From Xanthostigma xanthostigma (taxonomy: Eukaryota > Arthropoda > Insecta > Raphidioptera > Raphidiidae): a DNA stretch of 64,000 nt. Location: positions 6,572,001 through 6,636,000 of the forward strand of contig OY754468.1 of assembly GCA_963575645.1 (NCBI GenBank). Reading direction: 5' to 3'. The notes beneath the pieces are model-generated. The model searched no databases, was not told the DNA's origin, and saw only the letters and a program-made list of their open reading frames with translations. Numbering within the stretch: the first letter of the stretch is position 1; each line of letters starts with the position of its first letter. This document shows, piece after piece, positions 10,977 to 22,070 of this stretch. Position numbers and translations under genes: made by a program.

Positions 10977-11254
10977 GGGCTTGCGCTTGTACAGTCTGTT
11001 GAAAAACTACAAACTGGCAACTCAACAAAACTGAAATAACAATAACAACTTGACAAAAGCGTACTCGACTGTACTTTAAAGCAGGAAAGCGACAAGTGAC
11101 AAAGGCAACGAGCGATCACGGCCAATCACCGACGAGCTCACGTTCCGTGCAGGTAGCTGGGTGGTGGTAGGAGTCTTAACGGCTCTAAAATGTGCCTTTG
11201 CGACGCTGTTTGTGACTAACTTCCGAACCTTTTAGATCCGTGGCGAGTATTATA
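10977..11254 (+). mobile_element. TATAAYACGCGCC MITE, 5'-truncated copy
   Basis: It matches 25351-25680 and 39914-40241 from 'gggcttgcgcttgtacagtc' to the right terminus 'ttagatccgtggcgagtattata'. The left terminal repeat present in the other copies is absent. Internal landmarks are 'caactcaacaaaact', 'gaaagcgacaagtgacaaa', 'cacggccaatcaccgacgag' and 'ctctaaaatgtgcctttgcg'. Confidence 0.75.
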
Positions 11255-11299
11255 CTCCTGATGATGGACTTAATGTCCGAAACGATCGTTGAGAAGAGA
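11255..11299 (+). ncRNA. Hammerhead-ribozyme-like motif (tentative)
   Basis: The sequence CTGATGA (11258-11264) is followed by a possible stem GGAC-loop-GTCC, then GAAACG, AT, CGTT and GAG. CUGAUGA-stem-GAAA is the hammerhead core. ACG/CGT could form stem III, and CTC before the core could pair with GAG after the putative cleavage site as stem I. One unpaired T precedes stem II and the stems are very short, so this is not a canonical fit. Minimal type I hammerheads occur in Penelope-like retroelements, but no Penelope coding sequence was seen nearby. Confidence 0.35.
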
Positions 11300-11984
11300 A
11301 AATATTTTGTAGAATTTTCACGTGCTTTTTGTTTTTACTATTTGTTTTTGTATATTGTTAAAAGAGAGCTATATTTGTTTGATTGTTTTCTGTTTTTCTT
11401 TTTAATTTATCTACTAATAATCTACAGAAGACTACACATTTTTCATTTCATCAATATCATAGCCGGCTGTAAAAACGTATGTACGGCTTTAAAAAGGTAT
11501 GTCCGGCTTTTACGGCAAAATATTCGACCTAATACAGCGCCGAGTCCGACTTTTGTATTTTAGAGCCTGACTAGTTTAATCCACGTGTGTATTCCTGGGT
11601 TAAAAAATAAACGACGTATTCATAAATACAACTGTTTTGACACTTTTTTTTATCAAAGTGATGTTATTTTAATGCATATTTTGTAAACAGTTTTAAGTCA
11701 ATACAACATATTTTTTTAGTTACAACATACTTTATCAAATTTAACATATTGCTGTCATGGTTTTTAAGTACGTAATATTTAAATATATTATCATACAAAA
11801 TAGCTACACAAAAAAACGATATTTTTGTTGACAAGAAAGAACTTTAGGTACACAAATTAAATTATGCTGAATACACGAAATTAATATAATATTTAATTCA
11901 TTAAGTTGTAATTTGATTCTTGCAACTAATTTCCCAACCAAAATAAATAACAATTTATTTTTGAAGTTATATGATTATATTATA
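11300..11984. other. No gene recognised
   Basis: AT-rich. A degenerate short tandem 'gccggct(g)t...aaaac/ggtatgt' occurs at about 11461-11510. No conserved protein. Confidence 0.35.
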
Positions 11985-12605
11985 TAGCGGTCCCGTCCGG
12001 TTTCACCCGGGTGTAAAAGAACGAATGGGAAGGGAGGAACATGAGTATTGAGTACACACATTCATCTTAGTTTACCAAGATGAATGTTGTGTCCAAATTT
12101 CATGATGATCGGAGTTACCGTTCAAAAGCTTTTGTCGATAAAAAGTAGTACCTATTTATACTTTTTTAAACTAATATATTTTTTTAATTAATTAAATAAA
12201 ATTAAAATAAATTTAAACGTAAGCCTAAGAAAGCAATGTAGAAAATAAAAAAAAATATATTTTCGCCCAACGTGGGGCTCGAACCCACAACATTGATAGT
12301 CGCATGCTCTACCGATTGAGCCATCCGATGTTGTGTACCCACAAGGCTAATATGAGTATATTTAGTTAGTGCATTTCATCTGAATAGAAGCTTATTTTTG
12401 AGATACATTTTGCAACATTTTTCATTAATGCTCCGCTCCTCCGCTCCTAATGGTCGTAGCGTGATATTATATAGCCTATAGCCTTCCTCGATTAATGGGC
12501 TATCCAACAAAAAAAAAATTCAATTTGAACCAGTAGTTTCTGAGATTAGCGCGTTCAAACAAACAAACAAGCAAACAAACTCTTCAGCTTTATATATTAG
12601 TATAG
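11985..12605 (+). repeat. 'CCCGGTTTCACCCG' retroposon-like repeat with tRNA-like insert
   Basis: The left part matches 28-180 and 21720-21860. The right part (about 12400-12605) matches 21880-22065: 'gcaacatttttcatt', 'tggtcgtagcgtgatattat', 'ataatgggctatccaacaaa' type text, a caaa-rich tract and 'ttcagctttatatattagta'. About 230 bp between these parts is absent from the 21.7-kb copy and contains a tRNA-like sequence. The end resembles RTE-type 3' ends. Confidence 0.6.
12264..12335 (-). repeat. tRNA-Lys-derived sequence (SINE head)
   Basis: On the minus strand it reads TGGCTCAATCGGTAGAGCAT (an A-box-type D arm), an anticodon region, then GTGGGTTCGAGCCCCACGTT and GGGCG. The T arm and 3' side match a tRNA-Lys, with the B box GGTTCGAGCCC intact. 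The 5' acceptor strand does not pair well with the 3' strand, and the anticodon stem is not complementary. I therefore read it as a SINE head or tRNA pseudogene, not a functional tRNA. Confidence 0.7.
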
Positions 12606-12651
12606 ATATAAATAAAACTGTAACAAAATGAATAAATCAATTTTTGGGTAC

Positions 12652-13042
12652 AGTTCCGATTAGGAGACACGTCCGTTCGGGATTGAAACTTTGGGCATTT
12701 GTTGACCTCATGTTCCACCGAGGTCATCAAATATCGGTCTGTTATCCAGGGACCAGGATGATCATAACGTTGATGATGATCAACAAGTTAATACGACGTG
12801 AAAACAAACACCCTCATAAAAATGTCATGTCGGTATATACCTAATCAAACCTCCATTGGAGGTTATTTTAATATGTAGTCAAGGTCAATTTAACTACAAA
12901 CTTTGGCACCTTCTTAGTGTAAATCCCCATAAAAAAATGTATGGTGCAATTTCGCAAAAAATTCGTTTGTAAATTTTCATTACTAATCGAGGTAAATTAG
13001 TAAAAAAATTGCCCAAATCGGACGTGTCCCCTGATCGGAACT
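12652..13042. mobile_element. Foldback MITE, GTTCCGAT termini
   Basis: The terminus GTTCCGATTAGGAGACACGT (12653 on) is the inverse of ACGTGTCCCCTGATCGGAAC (about 13023-13042), differing at a few bases. No transposase lies inside; target duplication is unclear. Family unassigned. Confidence 0.65.
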
Positions 13043-13164
13043 TCATCGAAATGTTTTTTCTATAAATATAGCAAACTCATTACTGTCCAAATAGATTTTT
13101 ATAACTTTGGCGTATTTGTGTAAACTATAGTAAAAGACTATAAGCTTTATTCCGATAAATAACT

Positions 13165-13395
13165 ATATAGGATGGCAGAACGGGTAAAATGCCACGGGGC
13201 CCTGCCCTGAGGAGGCCCCCGGCTCAAAAGGCCGTTAGGACAGGAAGAACCTAACATTTATTACAAAATTTGGTAAAAAATAATAATTTTGTATTTAATC
13301 AACTACTACGTGAAGCGTTTTTATATTAATGGTGGGAGCCCCTACCGATGAATTTGCCACGGGCCTCAGGTGGTATAGGTACGCCACTGGCTATA
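13165..13395. repeat. Relic element with 'GCCACGGGGCC' blocks
   Basis: GC-rich blocks 'atgccacggggccctgccct' near 13191 and 'ttgccacgggcctcaggtgg' near 13352 face each other around an AT-rich core. The right edge 'acgccactgg' reads CCAGTGGCGT on the other strand, a hAT-like end. Old and poorly delimited. Confidence 0.4.
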
Positions 13396-14364
13396 CATGA
13401 TACAAAATTGCGCCAAAACTGTCGCTACGTCAAACAGCATAGTATTTCACTTCAGACAACCAATTCTCCGATTAAAAACAAGATATTTTCCATCAGTGAA
13501 GCTTCCTGTTAAGCCAAATCAAAAGAAAAACATTTTTTCTGGAACGTAAACCCTACCTTTTAAGCGTCACAGGAAAGATGAAACTTCGTTACTTCTGGAA
13601 AGAATATCCACAGTGCGCTTAGGGAATAAATATCCACCACTCCAAGAAAAAGGCAATCACTTAAAACACTTATAATATCAACTGAGACACTGATAAAACA
13701 ATATTTTTCACAAAAAAAGCACTGAATTACAGTAAAACATACACTTTACACAAACGACGCTTCACAATTGTATCATACCGGTTCACTTCGTGTTTTGATA
13801 CCGGTATTCGCGTGAAGAGAATAGTTACAGAGAGAGAGGAAAAGTTGAAATAGCAGACAACTGTGCGACGCTGTCGTACACATAAACACAGAAGAGTACA
13901 TACAATGCCGTTTTTAACCATCGGTTAACAACCACCAAACCACTAACAACAATGTGAAGACCATGATGAAACGATTCATAAATGGTGGAAGCAACCCCTT
14001 TTATATTTGCAATAAAAACCATGACGTATGATTGTGGTTTGAAAGAAACACCAGATGACAAAACCTTGACTTAGTGCAAGGGTGTAGATATTTTTTTTCT
14101 GGGGGAGAGGTAAAGCACAAAAATTCAATATTTTTTTTATGGAGGTTAAGGCGTTATAGTGCCCGTCGGCAAAAATTTTACTGACACATACTCTCCCCAA
14201 ACTTTATATAAGGCCTAGTCTGACACCTATTTCCTCTATGACTTTTCTTGATTTTGGGGCGTTTTCCCTCTAAATTTTCCGAAAGATATCGTTTTGACGA
14301 CATGTAAAAGCTTATGGATACTGTTTGTTTTTTTAATTGGATAGCTTAAAATTTTAAAGTGGAT
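13396..14364. other. No gene recognised; one hAT-end fragment
   Basis: Short minus-strand frames at 13727-14200 show no domain I know. At 14078-14105 the sequence 'caagggtgtagata...ctgggggag' matches the left end of the MITE at 49446-49714, so this is a partial copy of that family. Confidence 0.4.
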
Positions 14365-14500
14365 TTTGACCTAAACTAGTACCATTCCCCACTAGTGGGT
14401 TGGAATGTCAAAAGAATAGTTTAAATCGGTTCACTAGTTTTGGAGTTGCGCGTAGACGTACATACATACATTCACGGGAATATTTTAATAGGAAGCTTAC
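14365..14500 (-). repeat. 'ACCATTCC' family fragment
   Basis: The inverse of the family start: 'gacctaaactagtaccattc' then 'cccactagtgggttggaatg'. It is followed by 'ggttcactagtttt' text common beside dispersed retroposons. Confidence 0.5.
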
Positions 14501-15011
14501 ATAGAGATTAAAAATTCTCACAGGCGTCAATCATTTTAATCAAAACCGTTTTGATTATCTATTCAAAATAAACAATACGTGTGTATTGCACCCTTCGGAA
14601 ATACGATCACAGCGGGGTATAAATGAAACATCATTCTAGTAATGAAAATAAATAGGGGACCATTAATAAAAAATAACAAGTAAATTTATAGCAGAACGCC
14701 CATTGTGAATTAATTGGAGTGACACCACTGTGATTGTTTATAAATGTTTTTTTTTTAATTTTAAAACCCCGTAAGTCAATTTTGGTTATTTTTTACGAGG
14801 CTTTACAGAAGTGTAGGTACTAAAATCCTAAAGCACTATAGCCTAAAATCATAATTTGTAGAATATTTATTGTTGTTTTGCTCATTTATTTATTTTATTT
14901 TCAACAATTGTATAATAACCATTGTATTGTATTGGCCTTGTATTGTTGACCTATTCCATACATTTTTTTTGTCAAAGGAATGAAATAAAATTTGAATTTG
15001 AATTGCCACCG
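14501..15011. other. No gene recognised; possible LINE 3' tail
   Basis: Sequence at 14915-15003 ('gtattggccttgtattgttg' ... 'aatgaaataaaatttgaatt') looks like the 3' UTR and tail of a non-LTR element, but no coding sequence precedes it. Confidence 0.35.
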
Positions 15012-15570
15012 TTTTACCATTCCAACCCACAAGTGGGGAATGGTACTAGTTTAGGTCAAAATTCACTTTTCAAAAATTTTACAATATCTTTCCGTTTTGA
15101 GGTCCCCCGAATCGAAAAAACATATTTTTGAAAAAACTCTGTGCGCCTGATAGTCTGATAGTCTGTAAACACCATGCAAACAAGTCAAACGGATGAGCGG
15201 ATTGAAACCAAATTTTGGGAGGATATTTGGTATGCAAATATGAAGAGCCCTATTGTTTTTGGGGAAAATCGGCGCATGCGCAGAAGAAATATATGCTATA
15301 ACGGTGTTTTTTATATAATAATGGTATACTTTTCATAACGGCTTATTATTCTATTTATTTTTTTCAAGAAAGTTTCGTTAATTTTTTTTTCTAAACTTTA
15401 TAGTTTCGGAAATATTTTGAAAATAAAAAAAAATCAGCCGCTCTTTTGTTTTATGGATCTGTAAGAAATAAGCTAGTTCGGTATGCTTTGATTAATTTTT
15501 ACATGACGTGGAACATATTATGTAGGCAGCCATGGCAACGAATAGCAAATATCATATTGAATACTAGCCA
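15012..15570 (+). repeat. 'ACCATTCC' repeat family, near-full copy
   Basis: Co-linear with 7107-7690 over its whole length, including 'ggatgagcggattgaaacca', 'gaagagccctattg' and the end 'gcaacgaatagcaaatatca'. It differs by small indels and an extra 'cggcgcatgcgcaga' block near 15270 that 18090-18345 also partly has. Confidence 0.65.
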
Positions 15571-15828
15571 TTACCCGCGTCACTTCACACGATATCAGAA
15601 ATTTAATTTTCTTTATTATAATCAAATGTCAACATTTTTGAAGTTGGAATGGTCCCGTCGCCCAATTGGCTGGAATTTTTTTCTTGACTAACGTAACAAA
15701 ATTAGTCTCCACGAAAAGTGATTTTATTTTAACGCCATATAGCGTAAGTCCATCCTGAAGGTCCATTCTAAATATTGCTGAAAAAGCTCTTGAAATCGGA
15801 TGAATAGTTTCGATGATTATCTCCTACA

Positions 15829-16933
15829 TAGGGTTACCATCTGTAAAGTCAATAAACTAGGAAAAAAAAGCTCAAAAAAACCGGATTTTTGAGCTCTAAA
15901 CCCGGACATAATTGACAATAAAAATTCTTATTTTACTGATGAAATTAAACAATACCTTAATAATGCAGAAATATAGTATAGATGAATTTTTTTACCATCT
16001 TTGGTGCAACTTAACATACAAAATGCCAAGTTGGGTAGGTTAATTCCAAAAAAAGTTTATTTGTTTTGTACCTTGAATATAGCTATTATTGGAATAAATT
16101 ATTTCTAAATTTCTAAATTTAAAAAAAAACTAAAGTACCTACTCTATGGAATTTTACAAGCTTTTCATTTAATTATACAGTGTAAACTCTTTATAACGTC
16201 CTTCGTTATAACGAAAAACTCCCTATAACGTCGAAATTTTTACGATTTGGTTGGTTTACCTTAAAACCTATACATTAATACCCTCTTTATAACGCAACAG
16301 TCATTCTCTATTACGAAGAAATATGTTCATATTTAGGCGTCAGCAAATGTTTACAGACATAAAGAGGACCATTCTGAACCATCACCATCTATTCAACAAG
16401 CACTTGATGACGCCAAACTATAGGTAAGTATATGTGTTTGGAATAAATTAATTTTGTGAAAATTGGTTTTTTTTCTTTCTTCCGTCCATATAACGAAAAT
16501 TCTTTATAACGAAAAAAATGTTCGGTCCCTTAAAATTCGTTATAAAGAGATTATACAGTACATTGAAGATTATTGTTAATTTGGTTGTTTTTCTTTCTTC
16601 ACTCCATATAACGGTAACTCTCTATAACGATAAAAAATGCTTGGTCCCTTGAGTTTCGTTATAAAGAGTTTACACTGTATCTCTATTCTCTTATTGGTAA
16701 TTAAATTAAGGAACCGTCAAAAATTTGAAAAATCAATAACTTTCTTTATTCCAATAAGGAAATATAATCTTTTCGAATTAAAGAAACAAAATTCTGCCAT
16801 CGTCTCCTGGTAAAAAAAAGATTTATTTAGACAAAATAAAATCCGGACTGTAAACAAAACCCCGCCCGGACGCTCCCCGGGCGGCCTTAAAAAGAGGACA
16901 AATCCGGGGAAATCCGGACGGATGGCAACCTTA
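15829..16933 (+). mobile_element. hAT element (non-coding) with nested pogo-like MITE
   Basis: Ends are TAGGGTTACCATCTGT and, read inward from the right, TAAGGTTGCCATCCGT. The flanking 8-bp duplication CTCCTACA is perfect (15821-15828, 16934-16941). Subterminal 'ccggatttttgagc' and 'aatccggggaaatccgg' blocks mirror each other. About 500 bp of its length is the insertion at 16178-16677, leaving a ~605-bp non-autonomous hAT element. Confidence 0.85.
16178..16677. mobile_element. pogo/Tigger-like MITE, nested in a hAT element
   Basis: It begins CAGTGTAAACTCTTTATAAC and ends with the inverse, TTATAAAGAGTTTACACTG, flanked by TA on both sides. CAGT termini and a TA target are typical of pogo-type Tc1/mariner elements. 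The right end is duplicated: a first 3'-like end ('gttataaagagattataca') at about 16540-16560 is followed by a second copy of the last ~120 bp. No transposase is present. Confidence 0.85.
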
Positions 16934-16974
16934 CTCCTACATAATGGCGTGTAGGAATTGGATGAACATGTAAA

Positions 16975-17130
16975 TATTTTGAGCCGGAACGAGTTTACCT
17001 CCCCCTCCCGTTTTCGAGGATGCGGAACACGGTTTTGATATTAAAATTTTTCTTTGGGGTTGTGCAACTCCCCAAAACGACTAAAAACCACTCCCGAACG
17101 TGATTAAACGCGCATTACGTTATTCCCTTT
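16975..17130 (-). repeat. Dispersed repeat, inverted to 30440-30605
   Basis: Shared landmarks are 'catgtaaa(c/t)attttgag', 'cgaggatgcggaacacgg', 'ttaaaatt...ctttggggttg' and 'ccccaaaacgac'. No coding potential; family unknown. Confidence 0.5.
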
Positions 17131-17464
17131 CCGAAATAATAATATAATAATAATAATGAAAATAATTAACGTATTCCATAAAAACGAAAAAATATCGTAA
17201 CATTTTGAAAAGTGAACTTTGACCTAAGTTAGTACCATTCTCCACCTTCTGGTGTTGGAATGGTAAAAGTGGTATCACTCAACCCTATTCGCGCGATTCG
17301 ATTGGCTGATTCAGATGCTGTGTATGACGTCATTTCTGTATATTTCACATGACTGTGTGAGACCAACAGGTTTTTAATTGTTATAGTTCAACCCTTCTTA
17401 CCTGGCAGTTCTTAAATAACGTCGGTTGTTATAAATGGCTATTAATCGATTAATATAAAGATGT
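17131..17464. other. Intergenic with 'ACCATTCC' fragment
   Basis: A short inverted fragment of the 'ACCATTCC' family lies at about 17210-17270. Otherwise nothing recognisable. Confidence 0.35.
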
Positions 17465-17903
17465 TCACCGAGCGGGGTTGCGTAGCGGTAAGATTACTAG
17501 ACTCGCATTCGGGAGGTACCGGGTTCGAATCCCGGCTGGGGCAGATGTGGCTGGGAGTTTTTCCCACTGCCTCTCGCCGAGAAACGGTAATTCCTGTACC
17601 GGCCATATTGTTGCGGTTTTCCATGGTTTCCCTCAACAATTCCAGATAAGTACCGAAATGGTTCCTTATTCAAGGCCATGGCCGTTTACCTGTCAAACTC
17701 CTATGCTCTAAATTTGCCTACCTTATCCTAATCTCCTGAAAATTCCTTCATATGCCCATTGCTATTAATTAAGTTGAAGTTTAAAAGTTGTAGAAAATAA
17801 CGGGAAGTGTGGTAGAAAAAAAAAATAGTAATGGTGCGAATGGCGTCTTTTACGACATAAAGTCGAGAAACGGGCGTTAAACGCATTATTATTATTATTC
17901 TTA
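17465..17903 (+). mobile_element. tRNA-derived SINE, copy 1
   Basis: A tRNA-like head (about 17469-17543) carries an A-box-like GTTGCGTAGCGGTAAGA and a perfect B box GGTTCGAATCC (17522-17532). The body then reads 'gagaaacggtaattcctgta', 'ggttttccatggtttcc', 'aaatggttccttattcaagg' and 'ccatggccg', and ends in an ATT repeat (17887-17899). It is co-linear with 32231-32655. The SINE would be transcribed by RNA polymerase III. Small open frames on both strands are incidental. Confidence 0.85.
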
Positions 17904-17924
17904 TAAAGACTTTCACTGACAGTG

Positions 17925-18015
17925 CCGTAACCAGGGCTCATACCTTGGAAGGGCGCAGAAATGAGCAGACCAAGATCCCCAAAGAAAAAAATATCTACGC
18001 CCTTGTGTCTGACGC
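17925..18015. repeat. hAT-end relic
   Basis: Starts 'cagtgccgtaaccaggg' and ends 'aaaaaatatctacgcccttg'. The right end is that of the MITE family at 49446-49714. It is a heavily deleted or chimeric copy. Confidence 0.45.
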
Positions 18016-18089
18016 TTTGAAATTTGTAGGCGCTAATAGCATAAGTTAAAGTTCATACTTATATACTCGCTTTGTCTGTGAATCTGTGA

Positions 18090-18345
18090 GTCACTCTTTT
18101 ACCATTCCAACTCATAAATGTTGAATGGCACTAATTTAGGTCAAAATTCACTTTTCAAAATTTTACAATATATTTTCGTTTTGAGTCCCCAGAATCCAAA
18201 AACACATTTTTGGATAAACCCTGTGCGTTTGTTTGTGGATTGAAACCAAATTTTGGGAGGATGTTTGATGCGCAAATATGAAGAGCTTTGTTTTTGGGGG
18301 AAATCGTCGTATGCGCAAATGAGAAAAAGTTAAATATGTGAGTCA
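18090..18345 (+). repeat. 'ACCATTCC' family, 5' half
   Basis: Matches 7107-7360 and 15012-15290, from 'ttttaccattccaactca' to 'cgtatgcgcaaatgag'. The 3' half is missing. Confidence 0.6.
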
Positions 18346-19307
18346 AGGACCCGTCAAACTCAACGTCAAAATACAATTTCGCGCTTTGTAAATGTTTTCA
18401 TTTTTCGTCTTAGAAGAAGAGATCGACTATATTGTATGAAATACATGTTTTGCAGTTTGAATATTGAACTGCAACTACTGTGTGTCCAACCAAAGAACGT
18501 TTGTATGGCAGGGAAGTGAAACTGCTAGAATTCTGCAAAGTAAAACACAAATCTCAATAATAAATGCCGTTAACTACAAGCTTAGTCAATAATTATTCAT
18601 AGGCCATAACGTCACTGGCACTTAAAGGTTAATCAAGTAAACAACACTCTAAAACGACACAGCTGGATATTGCATAAGAAGCGGCCAGGCCCCATTCAAT
18701 ATATGTCTAGATTACTAGAATGTCACAACGCCACAGGATCAATGAATCAACACTCTAAATTGACACAGCTGGATATTGCATAAGAAGCGCCTCATGTTTC
18801 CATTCAAATATGTCTGAATTAGTAGAATGTAACAGGAACATCCTAACTAAAATTATAAATGTGAGTTTGTTTGTTTGTTACGCTTTCACGCGTAAACCGC
18901 TGAACAGATTTCGATAAAATTTGGCAAGGAGATAGATTGCTACCCGAGGAAGGACATATGCTTCTGTTTGTCTCAAAAAACAGCTCTGAACGAGTAAAAT
19001 AAAATCAAAGTGTATATACATAGTATTTTTAAGTTCTACTATAATACCGTTGTCGCTGCCGTGTTTCATCTCAATCGCGGGTTACTAACACATATTATCT
19101 AAATCGTTCGTTTGTTTTCATGACGCTTTCCCTAAACAAGGGACTCTATGCACATTCTTTTGGTAGAATTTCTTTGGTTGGTCGACTAATACTATTAACT
19201 GAAGAATGCGCGCGAACGCTGTTGAAGAAATCGCGCTCCGATGATTCAGAACCAACCACGAAGGTTGTTTTTGATTGTAGGCAAACAATACTACGAGAAC
19301 ATGATGA
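18346..19307. other. Intergenic; short tandem duplication
   Basis: A unit of about 106 bp is present twice (about 18640-18745 and 18746-18850), each with 'caacactctaaa', 'gacacagctggatattgcat' and 'aagaagcg'. Otherwise no gene is recognised. About 18855-19090 is common insect repeat text ('cgctgaacagatttcgataa'). Confidence 0.5.
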
Positions 19308-19315
19308 ATCATTAC

Positions 19316-19832
19316 TAGAGATGTGATAAACGGGTCTTTTTAGTGATCTGCATCTTTGCATCTGGATCCCGTATGTGAGCCGGCTCCCTGAACCGGTTCA
19401 AGAAGAGCCGAGTTCTGAATATGTTATTCGAGTCAACTGAGCCACTGAGTTAGTTGAGTCAATCATATCACGTAATATTATGCCAGTGACTGACTCACAT
19501 ATTATAAGGCGGGGTTTTACAGATAGCTACTTGCTATGTTACAGAAAGCATAATATTACAATATGCAATACAATACCTTAAGTAGTTGTGACTTAAGTAA
19601 AACATTGTAATAAGCTGTATAACCGCCTGTGCGTAGTGTGTCTTTGTACCATAGCCAGACATATTATGATACATGAGTCATTTGAGCTGACAGTGCTTCT
19701 ATGTGTTAAGTGTTTCACTGAGTTATGCGGATCCGTTGAGCCGTCGGCTCATAAAAACGTGAGCCGGCTCTCACGGATCTTTTGTCGGAGTCGGCTCTTT
19801 GAACCGGTTCAGATCTGAGTTACCCAACCCTA
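19316..19832 (+). mobile_element. Non-autonomous hAT element, GAGCCGGCTC-rich
   Basis: Ends are TAGAGATGTG (left) and, inward from the right, TAGGGTTGGG. They are flanked by a perfect 8-bp duplication ATCATTAC (19308-19315, 19833-19840). Subterminal blocks 'gagccggctc', 'gaaccggttca' and 'agatc' occur near both ends, facing each other. No transposase is present. Confidence 0.85.
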
Positions 19833-19840
19833 ATCATTAC

Positions 19841-21296
19841 TTAGTTGCATATATTGTATAGTATTAGAGTAAGTATTTCTTCAGAATAACGAATATTTTC
19901 ACGGAAAATGTCTCTTCTATGTACTTCTATTTTTATACCGTTTGCACATGATAGTTTCCCGTTGAAATGCAAAGTCATGGTTTGCTTTAACTTGAAGTGT
20001 TGCATGCGACTGTCTATTATAATATTGTATCAAAACTGCTGTAGTCCGTGGCGCAAATTATTTATTTACAATAGTAAATATTTAACAAAACAGTAAAACA
20101 CACAAACGAAAGCGTACTTCTTTAACTTAACAGAAATAATAACGTTAAAAGAATCCAAACTAATAGTTCTAGATAATAAAATAAAAGACTAAGTAACAGA
20201 GAATAAATAGTCACTAAATTATGTACACAAAATATTTACAACACAGGAACACAACACAAAGTTTATCAGCACACTTGTCTATTAACTATAAATCATTTTT
20301 GTAAAACCACTCCCTAAAGTTTATATATTTTCACAGTATAACTGAATAATTTATGTCGTAATGTCAGAGCACTGTGTCAACACATGAACAGCACGAATAA
20401 CTGACTGACTGACTTGCCCACTCTGCTCGCTTTTTATAGTTTCGATCCATGCTCTAGAATGTTCTCCACGCATCGAGATCCCTTCCTTTACATATATTGG
20501 CTTCTCTCCAAGCGATTGTCTGCAGGTCGGATGTTTTTTACTTGTTTTCCATTGTTGTTGTTTCTAGTAAATTAGTGGGAAAAAAAGCAAATTAAAGCTG
20601 AATGAACAAGTTATCCGATCCATATAGTGGTTAAGTTGGAAAATTTTTTTCCAAGCTCGTAGACGAAAAAAAAGAACCAAAAAATTTCGAAAAAAATTTT
20701 CTTTTGGTATTAATTAGGATTAAGCGGAACATGTTGCTTGAAAAAAAAATTCCATCGTAAGATCTCAAAACTAGAAACTTCGAGCTTTAAAATACCAGTA
20801 TGACCATTTTTAAGGGAAATACAGCCACTTGAAAAATCTCAAAAAATTTGAAATTTTTTTTGATCCCTTAATTTTTTCCACTAATGTAGTTTCTACAAAT
20901 TCCAGAGTCGTCCCATCAAGGGGCACGCAACAATATTATGTGTAATTACTAAAGTTTTATTATTGAAATAATCGTTATGTCTGTTTCGTCAATCAAAATT
21001 ACAAGTCCTGAATCTTTTTTGCAGGAAATCTGATACGAACCGCAAAAAATGTTTGAGTAAACTGCACACAACCTGCGGGTTTCAGATTGCGTTTCTCATA
21101 TTATAAATGGCAACCCTACTGTTGCTGCCACCGCGAGCATATCAAGCGTCAGCACCCCCTGCACCATGATTGAAACAGAATTACAGCATTTTTTACTTTG
21201 CAGTTGAGAAATTTCAGATACATGACAGAGCGCCTTAAGCAGTTGTAACCCCTGATATTTGTCAAATTTCGCTCATCAACCTTGTTTATAGAGTAC
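19841..21296. other. No gene recognised
   Basis: AT-rich, without conserved coding sequence on either strand. The text 'atggcaacccta' at about 21107 looks like a lone hAT right end. Regions 20590-20900 contain A-rich tracts and 'gaaaattttttt' runs only. Confidence 0.35.
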
Positions 21297-21540
21297 TAGC
21301 GGCCCGTCCCGGTTTCACTCGGATGCAAAACTGTTCTGGAAATATTATATTGACCTTCCCATCTGCACAGCAGAACTATTAAAGTACTACATTGTTTTGA
21401 TGCATCTCTAAAGATTTGGTCGTATAAGCGTACGAAACAGTTTTTTTTTTACAAAACACCGCTTAGTTCAGCCATTTTGTACAAAATATTTACAAATTAT
21501 ATACAGAAACCTTCGTCGTTTATCGCTCTTCGCTAATTCA
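21297..21540 (+). repeat. Dispersed repeat plus one diverged tandem-array unit
   Basis: 21297-21330 starts another 'CCCGGTTTCACTCGG' repeat. 21440-21535 ('acaaaacaccg', 'ttcagccattttgtacaaaa', 'ccttcgtcgtttatcgctct') is a single diverged unit of the array at 7849-8820. Confidence 0.55.
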
Positions 21541-21705
21541 AACTAGCCAGGCTAAGGACAAACTAGTTCAGCCTAGATTAAACTGGTTTGTCTTATCGAA
21601 CTTAGACCAGACCAGTTTGACCTGGGTCCTAGGCTATACCGGTTTATCCTATCGCATATAGGTAGAACTAGTTTGGCCTAGGCAAAACTAGTTTGTCCTG
21701 AAATC
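21537..21705 (+). repeat. Degenerate minisatellite (AAACTAGTTTG-type)
   Basis: Variants of 'aaact(a/g)gtttg(t/a)cct' recur roughly every 20-40 bases between 21540 and 21700, for example 'aaactggtttgtcttatcg', 'accagtttgacctggg', 'gaactagtttggcctaggc' and 'aaactagtttgtcctg'. It is a short, diverged tandem repeat. Confidence 0.6.
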
Positions 21706-22070
21706 GGCTTTGATCGGTTCCGGCCGGTTTAGCCCGGGTGCAAAAGAACGAATGGGTGGGAACATGAGTACGCACATTCATCTTACTTTATCGAGATGAA
21801 TGTTGTGTCCAAATTTCATGATGATCGGAGTTACCGTTCTAAAGTTTTTGTCGCACGGACAAATGTTGAGTTATATTTTGCAACATTTTTCATTGATACT
21901 CCGCTCCTATTGGTCGTAGCGTGATATTATATAGCCTATAGCTTTCCTCGATAAATGGGCTATCCAACAAAAAAAAATTTTCAATTCGAACCAGTAGTTC
22001 CTGAGATCAGCCCGTTCAAACAAACAAACAAACAAACTCTTCAGCTTTATATATTAGTATAAATATAGAT
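21706..22070 (+). repeat. 'CCCGGTTTCACCCG' retroposon-like repeat, compact copy
   Basis: Co-linear with the two outer parts of 11985-12605 without the tRNA-bearing middle. It ends 'ttcagctttatatattagta'. It serves as the uninterrupted reference for that copy. Confidence 0.6.

Noticed and set aside
12264-12335. Functional tRNA-Lys gene
   Set aside because: Acceptor and anticodon stems do not pair and it lies inside a dispersed repeat, so a SINE head or pseudogene is more likely.
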